Positions 1 through 5,662 are shown, counted from the first letter of the stretch. The stretch: 5,662 bases of DNA from Bacteroidales bacterium (GCA_021107685.1 JAIOSH010000487.1:1-5662); one strand, 5' to 3'. Notes: a model not told the origin generated them from the sequence alone. Program-made: numbers and translations.

Positions 1-238
1 ACACTGAAAGTGTTCAACAAATCAAGGCTAAATATTTTTTCTTCCTTTGTTTTATTACATGCTCATTGAATTTTTAATTTGTAATTATTATTCTAATGCT
101 CACAATATCTAATATTTAAAATGATTTAAAACTTGTAAGCAGTAAATAACAGTTCTTCCTGAATATTTGACAATTCAGTAAATTAATTTTTTTTTATATT
201 TTATTAGAACTCATTTTTGCAAAGAAATATTTAAAGAA
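1..238. other. AT-rich leader upstream of the receptor gene
   Basis: No convincing gene lies here; the two + strand frames open at the left edge close after 22-24 codons and look like chance. Two small dyads are visible: ACACT-gaa-AGTGT at 1-13, cut by the window edge, and CTGAAT/ATTCAG at 159-178 with an 8-nt loop, followed by a T-rich run at 185-195. Either could be a weak terminator of an upstream gene, but neither has the compact GC-rich stem that would make this firm. The promoter of the receptor gene presumably lies here. The best partial match to the Bacteroidota -7 consensus TAnnTTTG is CATTTTTG at 212-219 (one mismatch), without a clear -33 element, so I do not call a promoter. Confidence 0.5.
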
Positions 239-2377
239 ATGCAAAAATTTATACTTCTTTCATTTTTAATAATAATTATAAACGGAATAAAAGCCCAGAC
301 AACGATAACCGGGAAAGTTACAGATAAAAAAGGCGAAAAAATTATCGGTGCAAATGTATATTTTAAAGATACTTACGAAGGTGTTTCAACTAATGTTGAT
401 GGTAAATTTTCAATAAAAACAAATTTATCAGGCAAACAAATACTAATGGTAAGTTTTATAGGTTATAAAACTTATAATAAAGAACTTAATTTAAACGGAA
501 TTAATTTAAACTTGTCAATTATTCTTAAAGAGAGCAGTAATCAGTTGGATGCTGTTGTAATTACAGCAGGTTCATTTGAAGCAAGTGATGAAAAGAAAAC
601 TGTGGTTTTAAAGCCATTGGACATTGTAACTACAGCAGGCGGATTAGCCGATATAGCAGGTGCAATAAATACTTTACCCGGCACTCAGACTGTTGGAGAA
701 GAAGGAAAATTATTTGTCAGGGGTGGCGATAGTTACGAAACAGCGACTTTTATTGATGGTATGTTAGTCGAATCTCCCTATGGTTCTACAATGCCTGATA
801 TGCCTTCAAGAGGTCGTTTTTCACCTTTTTTGTTCAGCGGTACTGTTTTTAGTTCAGGTGGCTATTCTGCCGAATACGGACAAGCATTATCATCAGCTTT
901 AATATTAAAAACTAATGACCTGCCTGACAAAACAATTTCAAGTATTTCTTTAATGAGTGTTGGTGTGGGTGCCTCTCATACTCAAAAATGGGATAAGACT
1001 TCATTATCTTTATCAGCAGATTATACAGACCTTAGTCCATATTATGCATTAATAAAACAGAACTTTGACTGGATGGAAACACCGAGAGGTATAGGAAGCT
1101 CAATGATTTTCAGACAAAAGGTTAATAAAAACGGGCTTATAAAAATGTATAGTTCATTTAGTCATTTTAATAGCAAATTGGCTTATCCTGATTTTAATGA
1201 TATAACACAGAAAAGAGATATTACACTTATCAATAATAATGCTTATTTTAATACTACATACAAAGATATTCTTGGAAAAAAGTGGGTGTCGGCAACAGGC
1301 TTGTCTTTTTCGTATAATCTTGATGATACTGATATAAATAATGATAATTTATATGAAAATAATAATGAATTGCAAATTCGTTATAAACTTACCTATTTAT
1401 TGAATGATGAAATAAAGATTAAATTTGGCAGTGATTTCCGGAATAAAAAATACAAACAGAATTATTATGAATTTGCAGGTGATATTAATTATATAAGTAA
1501 TTTTTATGATAATCTTACAGCCGGTTTTATTGAAACTGAGTTGAATATAAATGCTCATTTTGCAGCAAGAGCAGGAGGACGCTTTGAATATTCTTCTTTG
1601 CTTGAAAGATCAAACCTGGCACCAAGATTGTCATTAGCTTATAAAACAGGAAAAAAAAGCCAGGTATCATTGGCTTATGGGATTTTTTATCAAACACCTC
1701 AAAATGATTACCTTAGGTTTAATCATAATTTGAAATTTGAAAAAGCATTGCATTATATATTAAACTATCAAATAATGAAAAATGACCGTATCTTCAGGAT
1801 TGAAGCATATTATAAAGATTACAGCAATCTCATAAAATTTGACAGTATTAATTGTCCGGTACCTGATTCATACAATAATCTTGGAGACGGTTATGCAAAA
1901 GGTATTGATATTTTTTGGCGCGACAATTCATTTGAAAAATATGATTACTGGATATCTTATTCATATATTGATACAAAAAGAGATTATCTGAATTATATTA
2001 AATCTGCAACTCCTACGTTTGTTTCTAATCATAATCTGTCAATTGTATATAAACATTTTATTCCAAAAATCAGCACTCAAATCGGTTTTACTTATACTTT
2101 TGCAAGTGGACGGACTTATTATAATCCGAACAATACGGATTTTTTAATAGATAAAACCAAATCATACAATGATTTAAGTTTTAATGCAAGCTATCTTACT
2201 AATATTTGGGATAAATTTACAATAGTATATGTTTCTGTAAGTAATATTTTAGGATTTGAAAATATATTCGGATATCATTATAGTGCAAATCCCAAAAGTG
2301 ACGGAACTTTTAATTCATTTGCCATAAAACCGGGATCAAAAAGATTTTTATTTTTAGGAATATTTATATCATTATAA
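239..2377 (+). CDS. TonB-dependent outer-membrane receptor with carboxypeptidase-regulatory-like N-terminal domain
   Basis: The 712-residue protein is a predicted outer-membrane active transporter energised by TonB/ExbBD; the substrate cannot be read from sequence. Residues 1-19 form a signal peptide (hydrophobic core IIIIN, cleavage likely at KA|Q). Residues 21-97 resemble the CarboxypepD_reg-like beta-sandwich common in Bacteroidota receptors (ITGKVTDKKGE, IGANV, TNVDGKFSI, VSFIGYKTY). A link segment LDAVVITAG (103-111) leads to the plug domain at about 120-225, with LFVRGG (158-163), FIDGMLV (171-177) and YSAEYGQALSS (209-219). The rest is a beta-barrel rich in alternating aromatic strands, ending in a hydrophobic strand FLFLGIFISL. 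The length is normal to slightly short for the family. No SusD-like lipoprotein follows, so it is not a classic SusC/SusD pair. The start at 239 is chosen because it directly begins the signal peptide; AAAGAA just upstream is the only RBS-like stretch. It is probably co-transcribed with the TPR gene 31 bp downstream. Confidence 0.93.
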   Translation: MQKFILLSFLIIIINGIKAQTTITGKVTDKKGEKIIGANVYFKDTYEGVSTNVDGKFSIKTNLSGKQILMVSFIGYKTYNKELNLNGINLNLSIILKESSNQLDAVVITAGSFEASDEKKTVVLKPLDIVTTAGGLADIAGAINTLPGTQTVGEEGKLFVRGGDSYETATFIDGMLVESPYGSTMPDMPSRGRFSPFLFSGTVFSSGGYSAEYGQALSSALILKTNDLPDKTISSISLMSVGVGASHTQKWDKTSLSLSADYTDLSPYYALIKQNFDWMETPRGIGSSMIFRQKVNKNGLIKMYSSFSHFNSKLAYPDFNDITQKRDITLINNNAYFNTTYKDILGKKWVSATGLSFSYNLDDTDINNDNLYENNNELQIRYKLTYLLNDEIKIKFGSDFRNKKYKQNYYEFAGDINYISNFYDNLTAGFIETELNINAHFAARAGGRFEYSSLLERSNLAPRLSLAYKTGKKSQVSLAYGIFYQTPQNDYLRFNHNLKFEKALHYILNYQIMKNDRIFRIEAYYKDYSNLIKFDSINCPVPDSYNNLGDGYAKGIDIFWRDNSFEKYDYWISYSYIDTKRDYLNYIKSATPTFVSNHNLSIVYKHFIPKISTQIGFTYTFASGRTYYNPNNTDFLIDKTKSYNDLSFNASYLTNIWDKFTIVYVSVSNILGFENIFGYHYSANPKSDGTFNSFAIKPGSKRFLFLGIFISL

Positions 2378-2408
2378 CAATTTATTAATTAATTAAAAAA
2401 TCAAAATC

Positions 2409-3098
2409 ATGGAAAAAACAAATTTTTTTAAATGCCTTATAAAAGGCCAAATCAGTAAAAAAGTCTTATTTTTTATTTTTATTACATTAAGTCTCGGTGT
2501 TTTCAGCCAAAATGAGGATTATATCAAGACAATGATTGATAATATTAAAATTTTTAACATGGCAAGATCATTAGATAATTTTCAATCATCAGCCAATACA
2601 TTTGAAAGGATATCAAATGCCGAGATTGATCAATGGCAACCTTTGTATTATGCAGCTTTTAGTTATATTAATATGAGTTTTATTGAAAGGGAAAATGAGA
2701 AAAAGGACCAGTATATGGATAAGGCTCAAACTTATTTAGATAAAGCTTTTGTAATATATCCTGATGAATCGGAACTTTTTGCATTACAAGGTTTATTGTA
2801 TCAGGGCAGAATTCAGATAGACCCTGTTTCAAGGGGGATGAAATATTCGCAAAAGGCTGGAAATGCTTTGGAAAAAGCCAAAGAATATAATCCAGACAAT
2901 CCAAGAGCTTATTATTTATCAGGACAAAATGTTTTGCATACACCCGAAATGTTCGGTGGTGGGGCTAAAGTAGCATGTCCTCTTTTCCAAACAGCTAAGA
3001 CGAAATTTGAAAAATTTATCCCTATGAATGTAGTTTCACCTAATTGGGGTGAAAAGGAAAATTTAGACCTGATAAAAAATAATTGCAAGGAAAAATAG
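2409..3098 (+). CDS. Exported TPR-like repeat protein
   Basis: This is a 229-residue protein with a long basic n-region and a hydrophobic segment at about 19-33 (VLFFIFITLSLGVFS), with likely cleavage before Q34, so it is probably periplasmic. The mature part is alpha-helical with tetratricopeptide-like repeats. One covers about 76-116 (LYYAAFSYINMSF, then KAQTYLDKAFVIYP) and continues into LFALQGLLYQGRI (123-135); a second covers about 146-176 (YSQKAGNALEKAKEYNPDNPRAYYL in spaced form). The A..YL..A....P pattern is typical of TPR helices. The C-terminal block PEMFGGGAKVACPLF (179-193) and KTKFEKF looks like a conserved family signature I recall from Bacteroidota TPR proteins of unknown function. 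TPR proteins usually mediate protein-protein contacts; no enzyme motif is visible. The 31-bp gap to the receptor gene suggests one operon and a possible accessory role at the envelope, which is inference. An internal Met at 42 or 51 would lose the signal peptide, so 2409 is preferred. Confidence 0.82.
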   Translation: MEKTNFFKCLIKGQISKKVLFFIFITLSLGVFSQNEDYIKTMIDNIKIFNMARSLDNFQSSANTFERISNAEIDQWQPLYYAAFSYINMSFIERENEKKDQYMDKAQTYLDKAFVIYPDESELFALQGLLYQGRIQIDPVSRGMKYSQKAGNALEKAKEYNPDNPRAYYLSGQNVLHTPEMFGGGAKVACPLFQTAKTKFEKFIPMNVVSPNWGEKENLDLIKNNCKEK

Positions 3099-3108
3099 GT
3101 CTTATTAA

Positions 3109-3140
3109 AATTGTTAAATTGCTATATTGTTTTATTGTTA
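3109..3140 (+). repeat. Tandem octamer array, WATTGTTA type (4 units)
   Basis: Four adjacent 8-bp units read AATTGTTA, AATTGCTA, TATTGTTT and TATTGTTA. The last is the exact reverse complement of the TAACAATA units at 3341-3356 on the other side of the palindromic element. A more degenerate continuation (ATCATTGGTGAATT) may reach about 3158. The low complexity of this AT-rich stretch lowers confidence; the octamer phase and its mirror on the other side argue for a real repeat. Confidence 0.55.
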
Positions 3141-3162
3141 GTTTATCATTGGTGAATTTAAT

Positions 3163-3294
3163 TAATTAGTGTCCATCCACAAAGTCTTAAATTGAAATGT
3201 TTTTGACACTAATTACACTAATTTTCACTAATTTAATTCGTGTAAATTTGTGAAATTAGTGTCTTTTTATAAGTTTATGGATAAACACTAATTA
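3163..3294. mobile_element. MITE-like element with terminal inverted repeats, non-coding
   Basis: The 132-bp segment is bounded by 17-nt inverted repeats of the form TAATTAGTGTYYATCCA: 3163-3179 on the + strand and 3278-3294 as its complement, 15 of 17 matching. A weaker match continues inward for about ten more bases. The interior is a long palindrome and contains no coding capacity, which is the structure expected of a miniature inverted-repeat element moved in trans by a transposase. I could not identify a convincing target-site duplication: the flanks are TTAA-rich and ambiguous. The family and any mobilising transposase are unknown to me. The alternative is an immobile intergenic palindrome conserved for RNA structure. 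Confidence 0.6.
3205..3263. repeat. 59-nt imperfect palindrome built from CACTAATT units
   Basis: GACACTAATT (3205-3214) is perfectly complementary to AATTAGTGTC (3254-3263). Pairing continues inward with only four isolated mismatches to a loop at 3233-3235, giving 24 of 28 possible pairs. The left arm is itself three near-copies of ACACTAATT at 3207-3214, 3215-3223 and 3226-3232, so direct repeats and inverted repeats coincide and the mismatches fall at regular spacing. As RNA it would form one long stem. Similar interspersed 'attagtgt/cgtgtaaatt' palindromes are, from memory, frequent between genes in Bacteroidota. Confidence 0.85.
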
Positions 3295-3308
3295 GTTGAT
3301 TTCTTTTT

Positions 3309-3356
3309 CAACCATTCAACCATTTAACCATTTAACAGTTTAACAATATAACAATA
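3309..3356 (+). repeat. Tandem octamer array, YAACCATT/TAACAATA type (6 units)
   Basis: Six contiguous 8-bp units are visible: CAACCATT, CAACCATT, TAACCATT, TAACAGTT, TAACAATA and TAACAATA. The units grade from the CCATT form to the CAATA form along the array, as expected when slippage duplicates neighbouring units. This array is in the opposite orientation to the WATTGTTA array at 3109-3140. It ends 83 bases before the kinase start, so copy-number change could alter spacing upstream of the kinase gene. Confidence 0.85.
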
Positions 3357-3439
3357 CTCTCATTTTATTAATGAATACTTACTATTTAAAATTGAGAATC
3401 ATCAAAACTATTTAGGTCTGAAATAATATAAATATAATT

Positions 3440-4531
3440 ATGTCATTGGATAAAAAAAACTTGCTGAAACACCTGAGAGATATTGTACTTATTACGATAT
3501 TAGGTTATATTGTATCTTTATTGTTTGATCCTGAAAGCATATTTTCAATAGAATCAACAATACATAATCTTCTATATTCATTTCTTATTGGTGCATCTTT
3601 ATGGAAAGGCAATGAGTTCATAGGTTATAAAATTGACCAATCTATTGAATGGAAAAAGAAACCTGCAAAAGCACTAATTATTCATTTGCTCAGTATGTTT
3701 ATATTTTCCGCAATAGATATTTTAATTATTAATTATTTATATTATATCTATATATGGCAAGGAAAGCAAGGTTATTTTTTTCAGGCTGTTTTTTTTATTC
3801 TTTTAATACAAATTGTAATAACAATTATAATTGCATCAGTACTATATTCGAAAATGTTTTTTAGTTTCTGGCGGGAAGCTGCAATAAATGAAGAAAAATT
3901 AAAACATGAGAGATTAGCATTTCAGTATGAATCTCTGAAAAATCAGGTAAATCCACATTTTCTGTTTAACAGCCTGAATGCATTATCTTCTTTGGTCTAT
4001 AAGGATCCGGGTTTAGCTGAAAAATTTATTAAGCAACTTTCGGAAGTTTACAGATATGTACTCGAACAAAAAGATAAAGAAGTTATTGATATTCCTACTG
4101 AGTTGAAATTTGTTGAAAACTATATTTATTTGCAAAAGATAAGATATGGAAACAGTTTGAAGTTTAAAAATAATTTACAAAAAGATAATAGTAAAATGCT
4201 TGTACCTTTGTCAGTACAGATGTTGGTTGAAAATGCAATTAAGCATAATATCATATCAGAAGAAGAGCCTTTAAATATTGAAATTTATAACGAAAATAAC
4301 GATTATATTATCATTAAGAATAATCTGCAGAAAAAAAATGTTATAAAAGATTCGGGAAATATCGGCTTAAGCAATATCAAAGCAAGGTATGAATACCTGA
4401 CTGATAAACCTTTTATTGTAGAAAGTTCTGCAAAAGATTTTATTGTTAAGATACCATTACTAAGTAGAGTCAGTCCATACGAGTCGCATAGCGACGAACT
4501 ATTTGTAACTCCTGACGGCAGTCAGGAGTGA
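3440..4531 (+). CDS. LytS/YehU-type membrane sensor histidine kinase
   Basis: The 363-residue inner-membrane protein would autophosphorylate and pass phosphate to the LytTR regulator encoded downstream. The N-terminal half carries about four hydrophobic segments (about 14-29, 42-55, 77-99 and 113-138) with no large periplasmic sensor domain, so sensing is probably within or near the membrane. A short coiled segment (146-168) leads to the His_kinase domain. The phosphoacceptor motif NPHFLFNSLNAL lies at 171-182 (H173), the N-box VENAIKHN at 263-270 and the G-box GNIGLSNIKARYEYL at 306-320. The family normally ends right after the strand seen here as FIVKIPLL (334-341). The next ~20 residues (SRVSPYESHSDELFV and on) are encoded by a hairpin-rich repeat that also supplies the stop, so the tail is probably acquired and non-essential. 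The catalytic core is intact, so I treat it as functional. The start at 3440 leaves a short cytoplasmic lead before the first membrane segment. Confidence 0.93.
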   Translation: MSLDKKNLLKHLRDIVLITILGYIVSLLFDPESIFSIESTIHNLLYSFLIGASLWKGNEFIGYKIDQSIEWKKKPAKALIIHLLSMFIFSAIDILIINYLYYIYIWQGKQGYFFQAVFFILLIQIVITIIIASVLYSKMFFSFWREAAINEEKLKHERLAFQYESLKNQVNPHFLFNSLNALSSLVYKDPGLAEKFIKQLSEVYRYVLEQKDKEVIDIPTELKFVENYIYLQKIRYGNSLKFKNNLQKDNSKMLVPLSVQMLVENAIKHNIISEEEPLNIEIYNENNDYIIIKNNLQKKNVIKDSGNIGLSNIKARYEYLTDKPFIVESSAKDFIVKIPLLSRVSPYESHSDELFVTPDGSQE

Positions 4532-4591
4532 TAATGAGGGAGTTACAAAAGTCCCGTTGGGACGACATATAAAAAATCGGATATTATGGAC
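4473..4591. repeat. Hairpin-rich interspersed element overlapping the kinase 3' end
   Basis: The 119-bp stretch is bounded by GTCCATA (4473-4479) and its complement TATGGAC (4585-4591). The part up to 4563 is about half G+C, clearly richer than the AT-rich flanks. Inside are three dyads: GTCGC-ATA-GCGAC (4483-4495), a long compound stem (4502-4549) and GTCCC-GTT-GGGAC (4551-4563), followed by GACATAT. From memory, GTCCCGTnGGGACGACATAT and GTAACTCC...GGAGTTAC blocks recur in many Bacteroidota genomes; I cannot verify copy number here. The first half lies inside the kinase reading frame and the rest fills most of the gap before the regulator gene. No coding capacity of its own is visible. Exact borders are uncertain; the left edge could be as early as about 4463, where similarity to the kinase family appears to end. 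Confidence 0.7.
4502..4549 (+). repeat. Compound stem-loop with two competing pairings
   Basis: ACTCCTGAC (4508-4516) pairs perfectly with GTCAGGAGT (4521-4529) around the loop GGCA. TTTGTAACTCC (4502-4512) pairs perfectly with GGAGTTACAAA (4539-4549). The two stems share ACTCC at 4508-4512, so they compete for it, although TTTGTA/TACAAA can coexist with the inner stem. The kinase stop codon begins on the last base of the inner stem. No U-run follows, so this is not a standard intrinsic terminator on the + strand. Confidence 0.85.
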
Positions 4592-4600
4592 AAACACTAA
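4584..4600 (-). repeat. 17-nt end motif shared with the MITE-like element
   Basis: TTATGGACAAACACTAA here matches TTATGGATAAACACTAA at 3275-3291 in 16 of 17 positions, in the same orientation. At 3275-3291 the motif forms the right terminal inverted repeat of the MITE-like element. Its presence at the right border of the kinase-tail element suggests that the two elements share an end sequence or that one inserted next to a remnant of the other. Confidence 0.75.
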
Positions 4601-4661
4601 GTATGGTCTAAAAATTATATGATCGGTAATATACTATTGCTATGTAAAAGTTTGTAAAAAA

Positions 4662-5423
4662 ATGAAAGTTATAATAATAGAAGATGAACAATTAGCTGCA
4701 GAACGTTTAATTGAGCTTATAAAAAAATATGATCCGGCAATTGAGATAATCGGAAAATTTGATTCTGTAAAAAAAAGTATTTTATGGTTTTCAAAAAATG
4801 TTCATCCTGATCTTGTTTTTATGGATATTCAATTAGGTGATGGTTTGAGCTTTGAGATTTTTGAACATACTATTATTGATTGTCCGGTAATATTTACAAC
4901 GGCTTTTGATGAATATGCTATCCGTGCGTTTAAAGTTAACAGTATAGATTATTTATTAAAACCAATTGACTTTGACGAACTTACAACAGCTATTAATAAG
5001 TTCAAATCAAGCTATAAATCTCAAATAAATCAAAAATTAGATAATGAAGTTTTTGACAAGGTTTTACAAATGCTTGGTAAAAATTATAAAAACAGGTTCT
5101 TGATCAAAGTCGGGGAGCATATAAAATCTATTAATGTTGATGATATTAATTTTTTCTATAGTCTTGAAAAAGCAACTTTTCTTAAAACAAAATCCGATAA
5201 CAATTATGTAATAGACTATTCATTAGAACAATTGGAAAATCTTATTGACCCTCAGCAGTTTTTCCGTATTAACCGTAAATACCTCGTAAATTTAAATGCT
5301 ATTATTGATATTATAACTTATTCAAACAGCCGTTTAAATATCATATTAAAACATAGTGAAGACAAGGATGTGATAGTTAGTCGTGAAAAAGTGAGTAAAT
5401 TTAAAAAGTGGCTTGATAAGTGA
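4662..5423 (+). CDS. LytTR-family response regulator
   Basis: The 253-residue cytoplasmic transcription regulator is the expected partner of the LytS-type kinase upstream. Residues 1-118 are a receiver domain with the acidic pair E7-D8, phosphoacceptor D55 in LVFMDIQLGDG, the switch Thr at T79/T80 (IFTTAFDEYAIRAF) and K100 in LLKPIDFDEL. A linker (about 118-142) leads to the LytTR DNA-binding domain at about 143-251, with FLIKVGEHIKSI, the acidic VDDINFFYS strand, FFRINRKYLVNLNAI (200-214) and the terminal VSREKVSKFKKWL (239-251). LytTR proteins bind imperfect direct repeats upstream of targets; I could not identify such sites with confidence. All key residues are present and the length is standard. 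The start at 4662 begins the receiver domain directly (MKVIIIEDE). The 130-bp gap from the kinase is longer than usual for such pairs and is mostly repeat DNA, so the regulator may depend on read-through or its own promoter. Confidence 0.95.
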   Translation: MKVIIIEDEQLAAERLIELIKKYDPAIEIIGKFDSVKKSILWFSKNVHPDLVFMDIQLGDGLSFEIFEHTIIDCPVIFTTAFDEYAIRAFKVNSIDYLLKPIDFDELTTAINKFKSSYKSQINQKLDNEVFDKVLQMLGKNYKNRFLIKVGEHIKSINVDDINFFYSLEKATFLKTKSDNNYVIDYSLEQLENLIDPQQFFRINRKYLVNLNAIIDIITYSNSRLNIILKHSEDKDVIVSREKVSKFKKWLDK

Positions 5424-5496
5424 GGTGATTTAATTTAAGTTTCGTAAGTGTTAATATTTTATTGGTACTAGCATTTTTTTATAGGATAGGATTGTT
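5424..5496. other. Short AT-rich spacer after the regulator gene
   Basis: This 73-base stretch contains no gene. A T-run lies at 5474-5480, but I see no stable hairpin directly before it, so a terminator is not supported. It leads directly into the heptamer array. Confidence 0.5.
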
Positions 5497-5662
5497 GAAG
5501 ATGGAAGACCGAAGATGGAAGACCGAAGATGGAAGACCGAAGATGGAAGACCGAAGACGGAAGACCGAAGACGGAAGACCGAAGACGGAAGGCCGAAGCC
5601 CGAAGCCCGAAGACGGAAGGCCGAAGACGGAAGACGGAAGACCGAAGACGGAAGACCGAAGA
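5497..5662 (+). repeat. Tandem heptamer array, GAAGAYS consensus, cut by the window edge
   Basis: Twenty-three complete 7-bp units plus five bases run without a phase break to the end of the window. The dominant higher-order unit is a 14-mer: GAAGATG+GAAGACC four times (5497-5552), then GAAGACG+GAAGACC twice (5553-5580), then variants with GAAGGCC and a GAAGCCC pair (5595-5608), and finally a mix of GAAGACG and GAAGACC. The + strand is strongly purine-rich and much richer in G+C than the rest of the window. Because 7 is not a multiple of 3 and the unit has no stop triplet, all frames stay open, so the open reading seen here is not evidence of a gene. The array resembles in kind the short tandemly repeated heptamers known from cyanobacteria, and I recall similar GAAGACC arrays in Bacteroidota. 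Confidence 0.95.

Larger units (their letters stand above)
3099..3439. other. Repeat-filled intergenic region between the TPR and kinase genes
   Basis: This 341-base gap holds no gene. Most of it is repetitive: an octamer array on one side (3109-3140), a MITE-like element (3163-3294) enclosing a long palindrome (3205-3263), and an octamer array in the opposite orientation (3309-3356). The remaining 80 bases before the kinase start are AT-rich and must hold its promoter if the kinase is transcribed separately; I see no full TTTG...TAnnTTTG match there. The large dyad could act as a transcription boundary, but it lacks a GC-rich stem followed directly by a U-run. Confidence 0.75.

Noticed and set aside
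1..77. Possible C-terminal ends of an upstream gene in two + strand frames
   Set aside because: Both are only 22-24 codons and low in complexity, and nothing distinguishes either from chance.
212..219. CATTTTTG as the receptor promoter -7 element
   Set aside because: It has one mismatch to TAnnTTTG and no -33 TTTG at suitable spacing; such matches are common by chance in T-rich leaders.
2680..2943. An 87-codon open frame on the - strand
   Set aside because: It lies entirely inside the TPR gene, has no recognisable domain, and the + strand frame has a signal peptide and TPR periodicity.
3099..3439. CRISPR array
   Set aside because: The repeat units are 8 bp and contiguous or palindromic, with no regular unique spacers and no cas genes nearby.
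4551..4570. GTCCC-GTT-GGGAC hairpin as a kinase terminator
   Set aside because: It is followed by GACATATAAAAAA on the + strand, not a T-run; the short T-run on the - strand side follows no gene on that strand.
5501..5662. Open + strand frame starting MEDRRWKTEDGRPK and running off the window
   Set aside because: The 7-bp repeat has no stop triplet in any frame, so openness is a by-product; the predicted peptide is just the repeat read in rotating phase.

Overview
The window reads as a chromosomal segment of an AT-rich Bacteroidota, probably a Bacteroidales/Marinilabiliales-like lineage. This rests on a TonB-dependent receptor with an N-terminal carboxypeptidase-regulatory-like domain, signal peptides ending in KAQ and FSQ, a LytS-type kinase paired with a LytTR regulator, weak Shine-Dalgarno signals and AT-rich leaders. 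All four genes lie on the + strand. The lineage is inferred from gene style, not from a marker gene.

Layout. Positions 1-238 are an AT-rich leader with no convincing gene. Positions 239-2377 encode an outer-membrane TonB-dependent receptor. After 31 bases comes a secreted or periplasmic TPR-like protein (2409-3098), so the two probably form one transcription unit. The 341-base gap 3099-3439 is almost filled by repeats: two arrays of 8-bp units in opposite orientation enclose a 132-bp MITE-like element with terminal inverted repeats, which in turn encloses a 59-nt imperfect palindrome. The three layers share nearly the same centre. A membrane histidine kinase of the LytS/YehU (His_kinase) type follows (3440-4531), then a LytTR response regulator (4662-5423). 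The window ends inside an array of 7-bp units (5497-5662).

How the genes work together. The kinase and regulator form a plausible complete two-component pair: the kinase has H173, an N-box and a G-box, and the regulator has D55 and a LytTR DNA-binding domain. The receptor and TPR protein would act at the outer membrane and periplasm. Nothing in the sequence proves that the two-component pair controls them; proximity is the only link.

Most notable point. The dispersed repeat material is unusually dense and partly reaches into a gene. A GC-richer, hairpin-rich element (about 4473-4591) overlaps the 3' end of the kinase gene. It appears to supply the last ~20 residues and the stop codon, followed by two more in-frame stops, and it pushes the regulator 130 bp downstream. 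One end of this element shares a 17-base motif (16/17) with one end of the MITE-like element upstream. I see no new enzymatic or defence system. The unusual content is repeat architecture and its effect on a two-component operon.
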